DNA of 56,955 nucleotides from Chromatiales bacterium (GTDB taxonomy: Bacteria > Pseudomonadota > Gammaproteobacteria > Steroidobacterales > GCA-2729495), in the NCBI GenBank assembly GCA_020831895.1, contig JAFIFS010000062.1, forward strand, positions 1-56,955. Reading direction: 5' to 3'. Numbering within the stretch: the stretch's first letter is position 1; each line of letters opens with the position of its first letter. The translations under genes and the position numbers were made by a program. Under the pieces are notes generated by a model that was not told the origin of the DNA, searched no databases, and saw only the letters and a list, made by a program, of their open reading frames with translations. This document shows positions 1-13,618 of the stretch, in pieces.

Positions 1-44
1 GGCTTCAGCCGCGAACAAGCTTGTTCCAGTTCGCGGCTGAAGCC
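1..44. repeat. REP-like palindrome
   Basis: Bases 1-16 (GGCTTCAGCCGCGAAC) are the exact reverse complement of bases 29-44. Inside lies a second perfect palindrome at 13-26 (GAACAAGCTTGTTC). The sequence running into 'gctcccacagg' is the shape of the short repetitive extragenic palindromes scattered through Pseudomonas and Xanthomonadaceae genomes (recalled resemblance, not searched). The element may extend left of the window. It could form a strong hairpin in RNA from either strand. Confidence 0.65.
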
Positions 45-47
45 GCT

Positions 48-119
48 CCCACAGGTGCTCCAGCGCCCACAGGTGCTCCAGCGCCCACAGGTGCTCCAGC
101 GCCCACAGGTGCTACAGCT
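48..119. repeat. Four 18-bp tandem repeats
   Basis: The unit cccacaggtgctccagcg occurs at 48-65, 66-83 and 84-101 without change, and again at 102-119 with two substitutions (ctacagct at its end). The array starts exactly at the outer end of the REP-like palindrome and shares its 'cccacagg' boundary sequence, so it looks like slippage or unequal duplication of the REP edge. Because 18 is a multiple of three it leaves an open frame of Ala-Pro-Thr-Gly repeats, which I do not regard as a gene. Confidence 0.8.
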
Positions 120-172
120 CCTGCTGCTGAACCAACGGCGACTATCCGCGACGCTCCGGATGGCTCATCATC

Positions 173-991
173 ATGCCCATGTCCACGCTGCTTCCCCGGC
201 TACTGATTTTGCTCTGCGTCATTGCCGCTGGTGCGGTAGCCTGGCTGTACCTCAGCCCGGCGGGCGTCCCCTTGCCGGAACCCGAGCCTGCCCCGGTCGA
301 GCTGCCGCCCGCTGATCTGGTGCCGGACATTCGTTTTCCGGTGCCTGAGCCGGTGCCCGAACCCGAACCGGAAGCCGATGCCGAACCGGCTGAGCCTCTG
401 CCGCCGCTGGCTGAGAGCGACGAGCCGGTCGAAGCGGCCCTGGCGGCTGTGCTTGGTCTCGAGGCCGTGGCTCGCTGGCTGGTGCCGCAGGATTTCATCC
501 GCCGGGTCGTGATTGTCATCGACGACCTGCCCGGCATGCGGGCCACGCGCCCGGAACTGCGCCCGATGCCGCCGACCCCGAACACGTTCCGCGTGACGGG
601 TGACGAGGAGGATCGGCGCCTGGATCCGCAGAACTATGGGCGCTATACCCCGCTGGTGCGTCTGATCGAGGCCACAGATGTGCGCCGGGTTGTCGCCGTG
701 TACTTGCGGTTTTACCCGCTGTTCCAGGAGGCCTGGGAGGAGATTGCCCCGCCCGGCGCCTATTTCAACGACCGGCTGGTCGAGGTGATCGACCACCTGC
801 TGGAGACGCCGGAGCTGGCCGTGCCCCCGGCGCTGGTCCAGCCACGAGTCTATTTCGAGTATGCCGACCCTGAGCTCGAGGGCCGCTCTGCTGGCCAGAA
901 GCTGTTGATGCGCATGGGGCCGGACCACACCCGCGCGATCAAGCGCCAGCTGCGGGTGCTGCGCTCGGCCGTGATCGGCCAGCCCGGCTGA
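173..991 (+). CDS. DUF3014 domain-containing membrane-anchored protein
   Basis: The 272-residue product has a short N-terminus, one hydrophobic segment (about residues 8-28, RLLILLCVIAAGAVAWLYL), then a proline/glutamate-rich linker to about residue 75. The C-terminal globular part matches the DUF3014 family: LPPLxESDEPV near its start, then LDPQNYGRYTPLV, YPLFQEAWEE, YFNDRLVEVIDHLL and ADPELEGRSAGQKLLMRMGP. The function of this family is unknown. The architecture suggests an inner-membrane anchor with a periplasmic domain on a flexible stalk. Two in-frame ATGs (173 and 179) are equally possible starts, and no strong ribosome binding site is visible. The gene lies just after a REP-like element and is convergent with the SDR gene. 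Confidence 0.88.
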   Translation: MPMSTLLPRLLILLCVIAAGAVAWLYLSPAGVPLPEPEPAPVELPPADLVPDIRFPVPEPVPEPEPEADAEPAEPLPPLAESDEPVEAALAAVLGLEAVARWLVPQDFIRRVVIVIDDLPGMRATRPELRPMPPTPNTFRVTGDEEDRRLDPQNYGRYTPLVRLIEATDVRRVVAVYLRFYPLFQEAWEEIAPPGAYFNDRLVEVIDHLLETPELAVPPALVQPRVYFEYADPELEGRSAGQKLLMRMGPDHTRAIKRQLRVLRSAVIGQPG

Positions 992-997
992 GGGCGC

Positions 998-1756
998 TCA
1001 GGCGGCGGTGACTCCCCCGTCAGCCACCATCACCTGTCCGGTGATGAATGAGGCAGCATCCGAGAGGAGGAACAGCAGAAGCGCAGCGATTTCTTCCGGC
1101 TGTCCGTAGCGGCCGAGCGGAATGGAGGAAAGCAGCGCGCTGTTGCGCTGTTCATCGGCGCGCGCCGCGGCAGTCATCGGCGTGGCCACCGGTCCCGGGG
1201 CGACGGCGTTGACACGTATGTTGCTGTCGGCCAGCTCCAGCGCCAGCGCGCGGGTCAGGCCGTTGATCCCAGCCTTCGCTGCGGCATAGGCTGCCGCGCG
1301 CCGGTGGCCGACCAGGCCGATCTGGCTCGAGACCAGCACGATCGATCCCCGGCCAGCCATCCGCATGGCGGGAGCGCACTCGCGCGCCACAGCAAAATTC
1401 CCGCCGAGGTTCACGTCGATCACGCGGCGCCAGTCCTCGAGCGTGGTTTCGGCCGAGGCGCGCTGCTCGAAGATTCCGGCGCAGCCGGCAAGTCCATCGA
1501 TGCCGCCCAGGCCGGCCACGGCAGCCCGCGTTGCCTTGCCCGCAGCCTCGAGCTGGCGAAAATCCGCGGCATGTATGCATTCGGCCGGCAGCAGGTCCGC
1601 CAGCAAAGCGGCCTCTGCCGGGTCGCGGACCAGCGCGGCGCATTCGGCCCCCTCGGCCAGCGCATGGGACAGAACCGAGCGACCGATGCCGGACCCGGCG
1701 CCGGTGATGACCAGCCGCCGGCCGGAGAGGCCGAAGCGCCAGCCGGGCCTGCTCAC
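998..1756 (-). CDS. SDR family NAD(P)-dependent oxidoreductase
   Basis: This is a classical short-chain dehydrogenase/reductase of 252 residues, the usual family length. The N-terminal Rossmann motif is TGAGSGIG, the NAG-like motif appears as AGCAGIF, the catalytic serine lies in VLVSSQIG and the catalytic Tyr/Lys pair in YAAAKAG. The C-terminus ends in the common FITGQVMVADGG. The substrate cannot be read from sequence. It starts with GTG, and its start overlaps the stop of the upstream carboxymuconolactone-decarboxylase-like gene by four bases (GTGA), so the two are almost certainly co-transcribed and translationally coupled. The pair probably acts in one catabolic or detoxification route (inference). 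Confidence 0.9.
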   Translation of the reverse strand: MSRPGWRFGLSGRRLVITGAGSGIGRSVLSHALAEGAECAALVRDPAEAALLADLLPAECIHAADFRQLEAAGKATRAAVAGLGGIDGLAGCAGIFEQRASAETTLEDWRRVIDVNLGGNFAVARECAPAMRMAGRGSIVLVSSQIGLVGHRRAAAYAAAKAGINGLTRALALELADSNIRVNAVAPGPVATPMTAAARADEQRNSALLSSIPLGRYGQPEEIAALLLFLLSDAASFITGQVMVADGGVTAA

Positions 1757-2469
1757 GGCTTCTGGCCGTCGACGCCGGCCGCCTCGTCAAAGCCGCCCTG
1801 GCCGGGCACCGTAGCCCAGGCCTGGAACCGGGGCGAGGCGGGCACCCTGCCCTGGCTGATCAGCTCGCGCCAGACCCCGGCCCCCTCGACGAAGTTCGGC
1901 ACGCTGCCGGAGAACATCGTGAGCGTGAGCGCCTCGGCGAGTTCATCCTCCACGATACCATCCGCATAGCCGGCCTGGATCTGCACCGCCAGCCCGTCCC
2001 AGGCCTGCCTGCAGGTATGGATGGCGGCACCGGCCAGGTGTGCAAGCCGCAGCGGGGTCTGGCCTGACGCTCGCCGGAACGCGGCTAGGTACGCGGCATG
2101 CGCATCCAGTTCCGGCAGGTGCGGTCGCCAGAAGCGGCCCGCGAAAGACCAGGCTGACCAGCCTATGGTTGTTGCGCTGATGGCCAGAGCGTCCTCGACT
2201 TCGGCCAGCGTGCCGCCGGCCTTCTGGAACTTGGCCACGTGGTGCGTCGCCAGCGCTTCGTCCACGGCAAGCAGTACCGCCAGCCAGACGAACTCATGGT
2301 CGTGACGCGACAGCACCCTTTGTTCCAGCGCCAAGGCCGAGTAGAGCGCGTCATAGGCCTCGAGCAGGCCGGGGCCCCCGAGGGCAAGCAGTCCGTGATG
2401 CGGGAGCAGGTAGCCGCGCTTCTGGCGGATGGCGGCCAATCGGCTGCCGAGGGAGTCGTCATCTTGCAT
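1753..2469 (-). CDS. Carboxymuconolactone decarboxylase-like (AhpD-fold) protein
   Basis: The 238-residue, largely helical protein has the N-terminal signature RGYLLPHHGLLA, then YDALYSALALEQRVLSRHDHEFVWLAVLLAVDEALATHHV, as in two-repeat members of the carboxymuconolactone decarboxylase/AhpD superfamily. The CxxC pair of true AhpD peroxidases is absent; the position has ATHH instead, so peroxidase activity is unlikely. Function is therefore unassigned beyond the fold. It is the first gene of a two-gene operon with the SDR and is transcribed away from the methionine operon, sharing the 2470-2615 intergenic region with it. Confidence 0.72.
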   Translation of the reverse strand: MQDDDSLGSRLAAIRQKRGYLLPHHGLLALGGPGLLEAYDALYSALALEQRVLSRHDHEFVWLAVLLAVDEALATHHVAKFQKAGGTLAEVEDALAISATTIGWSAWSFAGRFWRPHLPELDAHAAYLAAFRRASGQTPLRLAHLAGAAIHTCRQAWDGLAVQIQAGYADGIVEDELAEALTLTMFSGSVPNFVEGAGVWRELISQGRVPASPRFQAWATVPGQGGFDEAAGVDGQKP

Positions 2470-2579
2470 GAGGGCTGGCCAGTGTCAGGGTGGGGGGTGC
2501 GATTCCTGGCGTGATCTTAAACCAGCCTGCCTTCGCGCAAGCAGGTCGGAGCCGCCCGTCCTCGGCCCGGGCCGAGCCT

Positions 2580-2608
2580 TTGACATCATATAACGATATC
2601 TTTATATT
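2580..2608 (+). promoter_or_regulatory. Sigma-70 promoter of the sahR-metF-metH operon
   Basis: A perfect -35 hexamer TTGACA (2580-2585) is followed by 17 bases and TATATT (2603-2608, five of six matches to the -10 consensus). The predicted transcription start is at about 2614-2616, on top of the ATG at 2616. This AT-rich island stands out sharply from the surrounding GC-rich sequence. Confidence 0.75.
2588..2607. promoter_or_regulatory. Probable SahR/ArsR operator palindrome
   Basis: ATATAACGATATCTTTATAT is a 20-bp palindrome centred on GATATC with one mismatched pair (18 of 20 positions symmetrical). It fills the spacer and -10 region of the promoter in front of an ArsR-type regulator, the classic position for repression by autoregulation. 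SahR regulators of the S-adenosylmethionine cycle are known to control their own operons and met genes; assigning this palindrome as its operator is inference from position and symmetry. Confidence 0.65.
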
Positions 2609-2615
2609 TTATGGG

Positions 2616-8090
<5,475 letters not shown>

Positions 8091-8217
8091 TCCGCCGGCG
8101 GTCTGGTGATCCCGCTTACGGCCGGTTGTTTTGCCATGACACTTCCAAGATAAGGTCGGTAAGATGACCGTCTGGAGGCTCGTTCCAAATACACACAATA
8201 ACCTAGGGGAGAAAGCC

Positions 8218-8622
8218 GTGAGCATGCTCAATGAGTTTCGCGAGTTCGCAGTCAAGGGAAACATGGTCGACATGGCGGTCGGTATCATCATCGGCACCGC
8301 GTTTGGTCAGATCATTAACAGCCTGGTGAATGACATGCTCATGCCGCCCATTGGCTTGCTGATTGGCGGCGTGGATTTCAGTGATCTTGCGCTGACCCTG
8401 AGAGTGGCTGAAGACGGTGCTGAAGCCGTGCTCCTGAGCTATGGCGCGTTCATCAACACGGCCATCAACTTCCTCATCGTTGCAATGGCCATCTTCTTCG
8501 CCGTCAAGGTGATAAACCGGCTGAAGCGGGAGCAGGAAGCAGCCCCCGAGCCCCAGGCCCCGCCTGCACCGTCGCGCGAGCAGGTGCTGCTGGAAGAGAT
8601 CCGGGATCTGCTGAAGAAATAG
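8218..8622 (+). CDS. mscL: Large-conductance mechanosensitive channel
   Basis: MscL is the pentameric osmotic safety valve of the inner membrane. The 134-residue product shows the diagnostic N-terminus [42 protein letters not shown] (first helix TM1), a periplasmic loop, TM2 ([25 protein letters not shown]) and the C-terminal helix EEIRDLLKK. The start is GTG 8218 (ATG 8224 is the alternative), seven bases after the ribosome binding site 'agggga' at 8205-8210. It is monocistronic, downstream of metH. Confidence 0.96.
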   Translation: MSMLNEFREFAVKGNMVDMAVGIIIGTAFGQIINSLVNDMLMPPIGLLIGGVDFSDLALTLRVAEDGAEAVLLSYGAFINTAINFLIVAMAIFFAVKVINRLKREQEAAPEPQAPPAPSREQVLLEEIRDLLKK

Positions 8623-8883
8623 GGCGGAGCAGCCGCTGGCTGAAGCCGGGCCCCTTCGTCTGCAGGTCCGGCGGTTTGTGGTCTGTGCAGGCAGAGGGTC
8701 GGACCTCCGGCGGCCCTGGCGGGACGACATGAACCTGCGGGGCGAGCTGTACTGATTGACCGCACGCGGGGTGTTCGCATAGCCTGATCCCGGCGGCTTG
8801 CCTGCGAGCCGGTAGAAAAAGTAATAAAAAGAAGTTTGTTGACCTTGCTGCGGGTCCAGCGGGTCGACGGGTCAGGGGGCAGA

Positions 8884-10230
8884 ATGAACGGTGAATCTGG
8901 CGCAGCGGTGCCTTGGCTGCGTAGGCAACCGGCAGCACCTCGCTCGGCCTTGAGCCCAGGCTTTCCCGGCACCGGCGCACTGCGTTCCCTGCTGCTGATC
9001 CCGCTGATGGCGGCCGGGTGCGGAGGTGGCGGCGGCGGTGAAGGTGGCAGCGAGAATCTGCCGCTGCGCCTTGATCTCTCCCCGGCAAGCTGGACGATGT
9101 CCTCCGTTTACCCTGAATCTGCGTTCTCGATCATGGTGACGGCCACCGTGACCGGCACCGTGTCCGGAGAGGTTGTCGTGCGGATCACGGACGAAGAGGG
9201 CGTTATCTCCCCAGATGTCTCGATCATGCCCTGGGGAGATGAATACTGGGTGACGTTGCGTAGCGTGGCCACCCTTGCAGCCGGCGAGTACTCCGGTGAG
9301 CTGCTGGTGAACCTGTGCAGCGACTTTGCCTGCAGCCGCAAGCTCGGCGCTGCGACCCTGCCCTATGAGTGGCTGGTCAGCGAGACTCTGGCTGTTTCGG
9401 CCCTTTCGCCGCCATTTGTCGAAAGCGGAAGCGACGCGATTGCCCTGACGGTAACCGGGCAGGGCTTCATGCCGCGGTCGGTCGTCCGCTGGAACGGGTC
9501 GGTCCGGGAGACCACTTTCGTTTCCGATACCGAGCTGATTGCGCAGATCCCGGCCAACACGCTCCGGACGGCCAGGTACGCGGACGTGGACGTACGCACC
9601 CAGCTTGGAGGCATTGGCATTGGCCTGTTCACCTCCGAGCCGGTCCAGTTTGCGGTCAATAATCATGTGCCGGTGGTGACAGCACTCTCAGAGCCGTCCG
9701 TGCCCGCGGGCACCCCGACTTTTGACCTGGTGCTCACCGGCCAGGGTCTTGTGCATGATTCAATCGTGACGGTGAACGGGGCGGCCGGCATGACGTTCTA
9801 CCGCTCCGGGACCGAGCTGGCTGTCCGGATGCTGGCAGAAGAGATGGTGGAGGACCGGGAGTTGACCATCGCCGTGGTCAATCCAGAGCCAGGGGGCGGC
9901 ACCTCGGAGCCGGAGCAACTCACGGTCATGAACCCCGAGCCGCTTTTGACCACCACTGATCCCGGCTACCTCGAGGCTGGCTGCGGTGCGCTGCTCCTCG
10001 CCATCAACGGCAGCGGCTTCAAGTCGGGTACGGTCCTCCTATGGGATGGTGAGGAAAGGCCGACAGAGGTGCTGTCAGGGGAGCGAATGCAGACCACCCT
10101 GTCGGCGGGTGACCTGGCCGTCGCACGTGAGGTTGAGGTGGCGGCCCGGAGCCTGGCGGTGGAGTCTCGACACCGCTGGTGCTGTCCATCCTCCCTGACC
10201 GGGCCCCAACGACGGCATCAACCTCGATAG
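8884..10230 (+). CDS. IPT/TIG-domain lipoprotein, N-terminal half of a frameshifted gene
   Basis: The product begins with a long N-region, a hydrophobic stretch and a lipobox (LMAAGC, followed by a glycine run), so it is a predicted lipoprotein. Three IPT/TIG-like immunoglobulin modules follow (each with a VxGxGF-type core: VTGQGFMPRSVVRWNG, LTGQGLVHDSIVTVNG, INGSGFKSGTVLLWDG). After about residue 427 the reading changes to an out-of-family tail (RHRWCCPSS...) and stops at 10230, while the natural continuation (STPLVLSILPDRAPT) is found in the +2 frame. The ATG at 8884 is preceded by 'caggggg'. It is the 5' part of a gene extending to 11312. Confidence 0.7.
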   Translation: MNGESGAAVPWLRRQPAAPRSALSPGFPGTGALRSLLLIPLMAAGCGGGGGGEGGSENLPLRLDLSPASWTMSSVYPESAFSIMVTATVTGTVSGEVVVRITDEEGVISPDVSIMPWGDEYWVTLRSVATLAAGEYSGELLVNLCSDFACSRKLGAATLPYEWLVSETLAVSALSPPFVESGSDAIALTVTGQGFMPRSVVRWNGSVRETTFVSDTELIAQIPANTLRTARYADVDVRTQLGGIGIGLFTSEPVQFAVNNHVPVVTALSEPSVPAGTPTFDLVLTGQGLVHDSIVTVNGAAGMTFYRSGTELAVRMLAEEMVEDRELTIAVVNPEPGGGTSEPEQLTVMNPEPLLTTTDPGYLEAGCGALLLAINGSGFKSGTVLLWDGEERPTEVLSGERMQTTLSAGDLAVAREVEVAARSLAVESRHRWCCPSSLTGPQRRHQPR

Positions 10231-11312
10231 GTATCAACCCGGCCCACAATGGTCATGCCAGCATGGGTTGCCCAAGAGCCCTGGCCACGACGCCAGACTG
10301 GTCAGTGTCGTTTGTCGCGGGCCTGGCTAGTCCGCTGGTCGCCCAAGGCAAGGTCTTCGTCGTCGAGCGTGAATCACCGTCGCCTGGACAAAGCGAGTCC
10401 CGTTTGCACGCCCTGGATGCCATCACGGGTGCTCCAGTCTGGGGGCCGCTGGTGTTCGAGGGTCTCGCCTATGCCGCCTACGATGCCGGGCAGCTGTTCG
10501 TGGGGTCCCAAGGCGGCGAGCACAGTTCTCTGATCGCCCTGGATGCCCAGGATGGGCGGGCCCTCTGGGTGCACGCTTTCTCAGGTCGGGCGCAGCGGCA
10601 GTTCGCGCCGGTTGCGGAGGACGGGCTCGTAGTCGTCACGTTCGGGCCCGGTACGAACGGCTTCGACGAAGATGTTGGCACGCTTGCGTTCGACCAGCAG
10701 TCCGGCGCGCTCATCTGGCAGGATCGGACCTTGCGCTCCTCCGACGGGATTCCGGCGATAGACTCGGGAAGAGTCTATTTCAGGATGCAGTCAGGCGTGT
10801 CTGCCCATGACCTGTATACGGGTGAGCAGTTCTGGCAGGATATCGTGACGAGTCAGGTCATGAGTATTCCCATCGCAGCGGGGCCTGATCTCTACACCAG
10901 GAGGCGCAGTCAAGGTTCATCGACCTATTGGGATCGCCGTGATGCCGGGACCGGTGAAGTACTCGATACGTTCGAGATATCCGGTTCCAGGCTGCCGACG
11001 TCCCGCGGAGACATCCTGTATCTGCCGGGCCGGGCAGCACGACGTATCCCGGACGGACTCGAGCTGTGGCCCCTGGGCGGCCAGCAAATGGTCATCGTCA
11101 ATGACGCGATTTACGTGAGCACTGGCAGTGGCATACAGGGTACGATCCAGGCCTTCGATGCGGAAAGCGGCGAGATCAGGGCACATCTCGACGGTTTTTC
11201 TGCCGTTTCCGGAGAGCGCCTCCCGGTAAAGATGGCCGTCGGAGAGGGTCTGCTGCTCGTGCCTGGATCCCGACGTCTCGACGCATCCCGCATCGGGGAT
11301 CCCGCGCCCTGA
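10179..11312 (+). CDS. PQQ/outer-membrane beta-propeller domain, C-terminal half of a frameshifted gene
   Basis: The 377-codon frame encodes a beta-propeller of PQQ-like repeats: blades with LVAQGKVFVVE, LHALDAITGAPVWGP, LIALDAQDGRALW, AFDQQSGALIWQD, HDLYTGEQFWQD and AFDAESGEIRAHL. There is no signal peptide of its own. The in-frame GTG at 10179 lies inside the preceding frame, and the sequence upstream in this frame (STPLV...) fits the end of an IPT module. I read it as the continuation of the 8884 gene after a one-base indel near 10161-10170. It could be a true pseudogene, a phase-variable or recoded gene, or a sequencing error. Confidence 0.68.
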   Translation: MLSILPDRAPTTASTSIGINPAHNGHASMGCPRALATTPDWSVSFVAGLASPLVAQGKVFVVERESPSPGQSESRLHALDAITGAPVWGPLVFEGLAYAAYDAGQLFVGSQGGEHSSLIALDAQDGRALWVHAFSGRAQRQFAPVAEDGLVVVTFGPGTNGFDEDVGTLAFDQQSGALIWQDRTLRSSDGIPAIDSGRVYFRMQSGVSAHDLYTGEQFWQDIVTSQVMSIPIAAGPDLYTRRRSQGSSTYWDRRDAGTGEVLDTFEISGSRLPTSRGDILYLPGRAARRIPDGLELWPLGGQQMVIVNDAIYVSTGSGIQGTIQAFDAESGEIRAHLDGFSAVSGERLPVKMAVGEGLLLVPGSRRLDASRIGDPAP

Positions 11313-11465
11313 GCGCCGGATGCCGGCAATTTGCCTTGTAATGCTGTTCGTGTCGACCTGATGATTCAGGTCATAGCGGAAAAATGACGGCCGCAGCAGC
11401 AGGCGGTCCAACTGGCGCGATGCCCTGTTGTTGCCGGAGCTGGTTTTGTGTCCTTGCGTGCCGGC

Positions 11466-12089
11466 TCAGCGGCTGATCACGAGCCGGCAGGCCAGCAGCA
11501 CGAAAATCGTGCCCGTTACACGGTTGATGGCGACCTGCGCACGGGGTGACTTCCTGAGCCAGGGCCCGACGCGCCCTGCGGCCAGGCAGATTGCCGAGAA
11601 AATCACGATGGCCGTCACCAGGAAAACCACGCCCAGCATTCCGACCTGCAGCGCGACCGGACCCCGGGCCGGGTCGGCGAACTGGGGCAGGAAGGCGATG
11701 AAGAAGACCGCCACCTTCGGGTTGGAGATATTCATGATCACGCCTCTGCCGTAGCTGGCCAGCGGGCCCAGCGGCGGACCCGCGGTTTCCGGCAGCACGC
11801 TGCGCCCGGCCTTGAAGGCCTGCCAGGCCAGGTACAGCAGGTACCCTGCACCAAATATTTTCAGCATCGTGAAGGCCACGGCCGACGTGGTGACCAGCGT
11901 AGCTATGCCCAGCGCGACGGCGCTGATGTGGACCATCAGCCCGGTGCACAGTCCGAAGGTGATCATCAGCCCGGTCCTGTGCCCGTGCAGGGCGGACTGG
12001 GCCAGCACGTACAGGTTGTCCGGGCCGGGCGCAATGGCCAGCGCTGCGGAGGCCGCGATGAACAGGATCAGCACGTCGGCAGGAATCAC
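11466..12089 (-). CDS. LysE/RhtB family amino-acid exporter
   Basis: This 207-residue inner-membrane protein has about six hydrophobic segments and the family hallmark APGPDNLYVLAQSALHGHRTGL near the N-terminus, with NISNPKVAVFFIAFLPQF in the middle. Members export amino acids or related compounds; the substrate is unknown here. The start chosen is GTG 12089 (VIPADVLIL...), where family similarity begins. An open extension to 12272 is low-complexity and would run into the CDGSH gene's upstream region. No strong ribosome binding site is visible. Confidence 0.88.
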   Translation of the reverse strand: MIPADVLILFIAASAALAIAPGPDNLYVLAQSALHGHRTGLMITFGLCTGLMVHISAVALGIATLVTTSAVAFTMLKIFGAGYLLYLAWQAFKAGRSVLPETAGPPLGPLASYGRGVIMNISNPKVAVFFIAFLPQFADPARGPVALQVGMLGVVFLVTAIVIFSAICLAAGRVGPWLRKSPRAQVAINRVTGTIFVLLACRLVISR

Positions 12090-12283
12090 CGCCCGAGTGT
12101 ACTGCAAGCGCTGCTGCAACAGTATGCCTGGCCATCTTGCGGCCGCTCCGGGCGGCGCGGCCGGCGGATGAGTGCCGGCCTCTGTCTCGGAGCTCTTGCC
12201 AGAGCCGTTCGCTGCACACGGCTGATGTAGACTTGCAGGCTGCAGCGTCAGGCTGTCCACCCGGAATCGCAAGGAGAAATACC

Positions 12284-12523
12284 ATGTCCCAGCCCCATGT
12301 TGCCCGCAAGACCCCCTGTGCCGTCGATGTGGAGCAGGGCCAGCAGTACTACTGGTGCACCTGTGGCCTGAGCGACAAGCAGCCCTTCTGCACGGGGGCG
12401 CACAAGGGCAGCAGCTTCATACCGCTGGCCTGGACGGCCGAGGAGACCCGGCAGGTGTTCTTCTGCGGCTGCAAGCAGACGAAAAACCCGCCCTTCTGCG
12501 ACGGGAGCCACGCGAGCCTCTAG
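12284..12523 (+). CDS. CDGSH iron-sulfur domain protein (two CDGSH motifs)
   Basis: The 79-residue protein carries two CDGSH-type 2Fe-2S motifs with C-x-C-x(n)-C-x(3)-H spacing: CTCGLSDKQPFCTGAH (about residues 25-40) and CGCKQTKNPPFCDGSH (about 61-76). Tandem CDGSH proteins of bacteria are small cytosolic Fe-S proteins of the mitoNEET superfamily, with suggested roles in redox sensing or cluster transfer. The ribosome binding site AAGGAG (12271-12276) is well placed before ATG 12284. The next gene begins one base after its stop codon, so the two are co-transcribed. Confidence 0.92.
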   Translation: MSQPHVARKTPCAVDVEQGQQYYWCTCGLSDKQPFCTGAHKGSSFIPLAWTAEETRQVFFCGCKQTKNPPFCDGSHASL

Positions 12524-12524
12524 C

Positions 12525-13553
12525 GTGACGGCGCCTGTGATCCATGCGTGGGCTGCACCGGCCTGCGGCGCGCCGCTGGAGGCCTGGGCCTTCGAGCCGG
12601 GCCCGCTCGGGCCCTGCGAGGTGGAGATCGCGGTCGAGCACTGCGGGATCTGCCACTCGGACCTGTCTGTACTGCATGACGACTGGGGCAACGCGGTCTT
12701 CCCCTGCGTGCCGGGCCACGAGGTCGTCGGGCGTGTCGTAAGCGGTGGTTCGCTGGTCAACGACCTCGCGCCGGGTCAGCGGGTAGCCGTCGGCTGGACG
12801 GCCGGCAGCTGTGATCGCTGCCGCTGCTGCATCGGCGGCGACCAGCACCTGTGTTCGCAGGCCCAGCCGACCATCGTAGGCCACCACGGCGGGTTCGCCG
12901 AGCGCGTTCGTGCAGATCGCACCTGGGTGTTCCCGCTGCCCGACGGCCTGGATCCGGCTGCAGCGGCGCCGCTGCTCTGTGGCGGCATTACCGTGTTCTC
13001 GCCGCTGCTCGAGTACGCCAGCCCCGCGATGCGCGTCGGGGTGGTCGGTATTGGCGGCCTCGGGCACATGGCGCTCAAGTTCGCGGCCGCCTTCGGCTGC
13101 GAGGTTACTGCGTTCACATCGACCCCGGCCAAGGCGGAAGAGGCCGGGGCCTTCGGCGCCAGCCGCGTCGTTTCCTCCCGCGACGCCGGGGCGATGCGTG
13201 CTATTGCCGGGTCGCTGGACCTGGTCATCTATACACTGAATGTCTCCATCGACTGGGCCGCGCTGATGGCCACGCTGGCCCCACGGGGTCGACTGCATAT
13301 CGTGGGCGCCGTACTGGACCCGGTGCCGCTGAACCTCATGCCGATGCTGGTCCAGGCGCAGCAGGTCTCGGCATCGCCTACCGGGTCCCCGGCAGCCATA
13401 GCCACCATGCTGGATTTCGCGGCCCGTCACCGCATCGCGCCGCAGGTGGAGCGCTTCCCGATGAGTCGGGCCAACGAGGCGCTGGAGCACCTCGCGGCAG
13501 GCAGGGCCCGCTACCGCGTGGTGCTGGATGCCGATTTCCCTGCATCGCAATAG
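12525..13553 (+). CDS. Zinc-dependent NAD(P) alcohol dehydrogenase (YahK/Ahr-like)
   Basis: The 342-residue medium-chain dehydrogenase has catalytic zinc ligands Cys (HCGICHSD) and GHE, a structural zinc site CDRCRCC...C, and the Rossmann motif VGIGGLGHMALK, where the GxGGxGH pattern is typical of cinnamyl-alcohol/Ahr-type aldehyde reductases. The likely reaction is NADPH-dependent reduction of aldehydes. The start is GTG 12525, directly after the CDGSH stop, so translation is probably coupled. Pairing with a CDGSH Fe-S protein is suggestive of a redox or stress role (inference). Confidence 0.9.
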   Translation: MTAPVIHAWAAPACGAPLEAWAFEPGPLGPCEVEIAVEHCGICHSDLSVLHDDWGNAVFPCVPGHEVVGRVVSGGSLVNDLAPGQRVAVGWTAGSCDRCRCCIGGDQHLCSQAQPTIVGHHGGFAERVRADRTWVFPLPDGLDPAAAAPLLCGGITVFSPLLEYASPAMRVGVVGIGGLGHMALKFAAAFGCEVTAFTSTPAKAEEAGAFGASRVVSSRDAGAMRAIAGSLDLVIYTLNVSIDWAALMATLAPRGRLHIVGAVLDPVPLNLMPMLVQAQQVSASPTGSPAAIATMLDFAARHRIAPQVERFPMSRANEALEHLAAGRARYRVVLDADFPASQ

Positions 13554-13570
13554 ACCTGCATCGCAATAGA
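13539..13570. repeat. 16-bp perfect tandem duplication across a stop codon
   Basis: cctgcatcgcaataga occurs at 13539-13554 and again at 13555-13570. The first copy contains the stop codon of the alcohol dehydrogenase gene. The second copy lies in the intergenic region, so the protein end is unaffected. It looks like a recent slippage event. Confidence 0.9.
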
Positions 13571-13618
13571 TTGGAGCTGCCCACAGCCTGGCTCTTGCGG
13601 GTGCGAGGTGCAGGGTCC

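Noticed and set aside
21..206. Open frame of Ala-Pro-Thr-Gly repeats (61 codons)
   Set aside because: It exists only because 18-bp repeats preserve frame, lies on a REP element, and overlaps the DUF3014 gene start.
2490..2615. Upstream extension of the ArsR-type regulator
   Set aside because: It would be translated from promoter and operator DNA; the HTH domain starts at 2616.
8623..8883. Looked for a tRNA or small gene between mscL and the IPT gene
   Set aside because: No cloverleaf or convincing small frame; only an A-rich stretch (about 8813-8837) that may belong to the promoter of the next gene.
11313..11330. GCCGG-ATG-CCGGC hairpin after the beta-propeller gene
   Set aside because: The stem is only five pairs and the following T run is weak, so terminator status cannot be supported.
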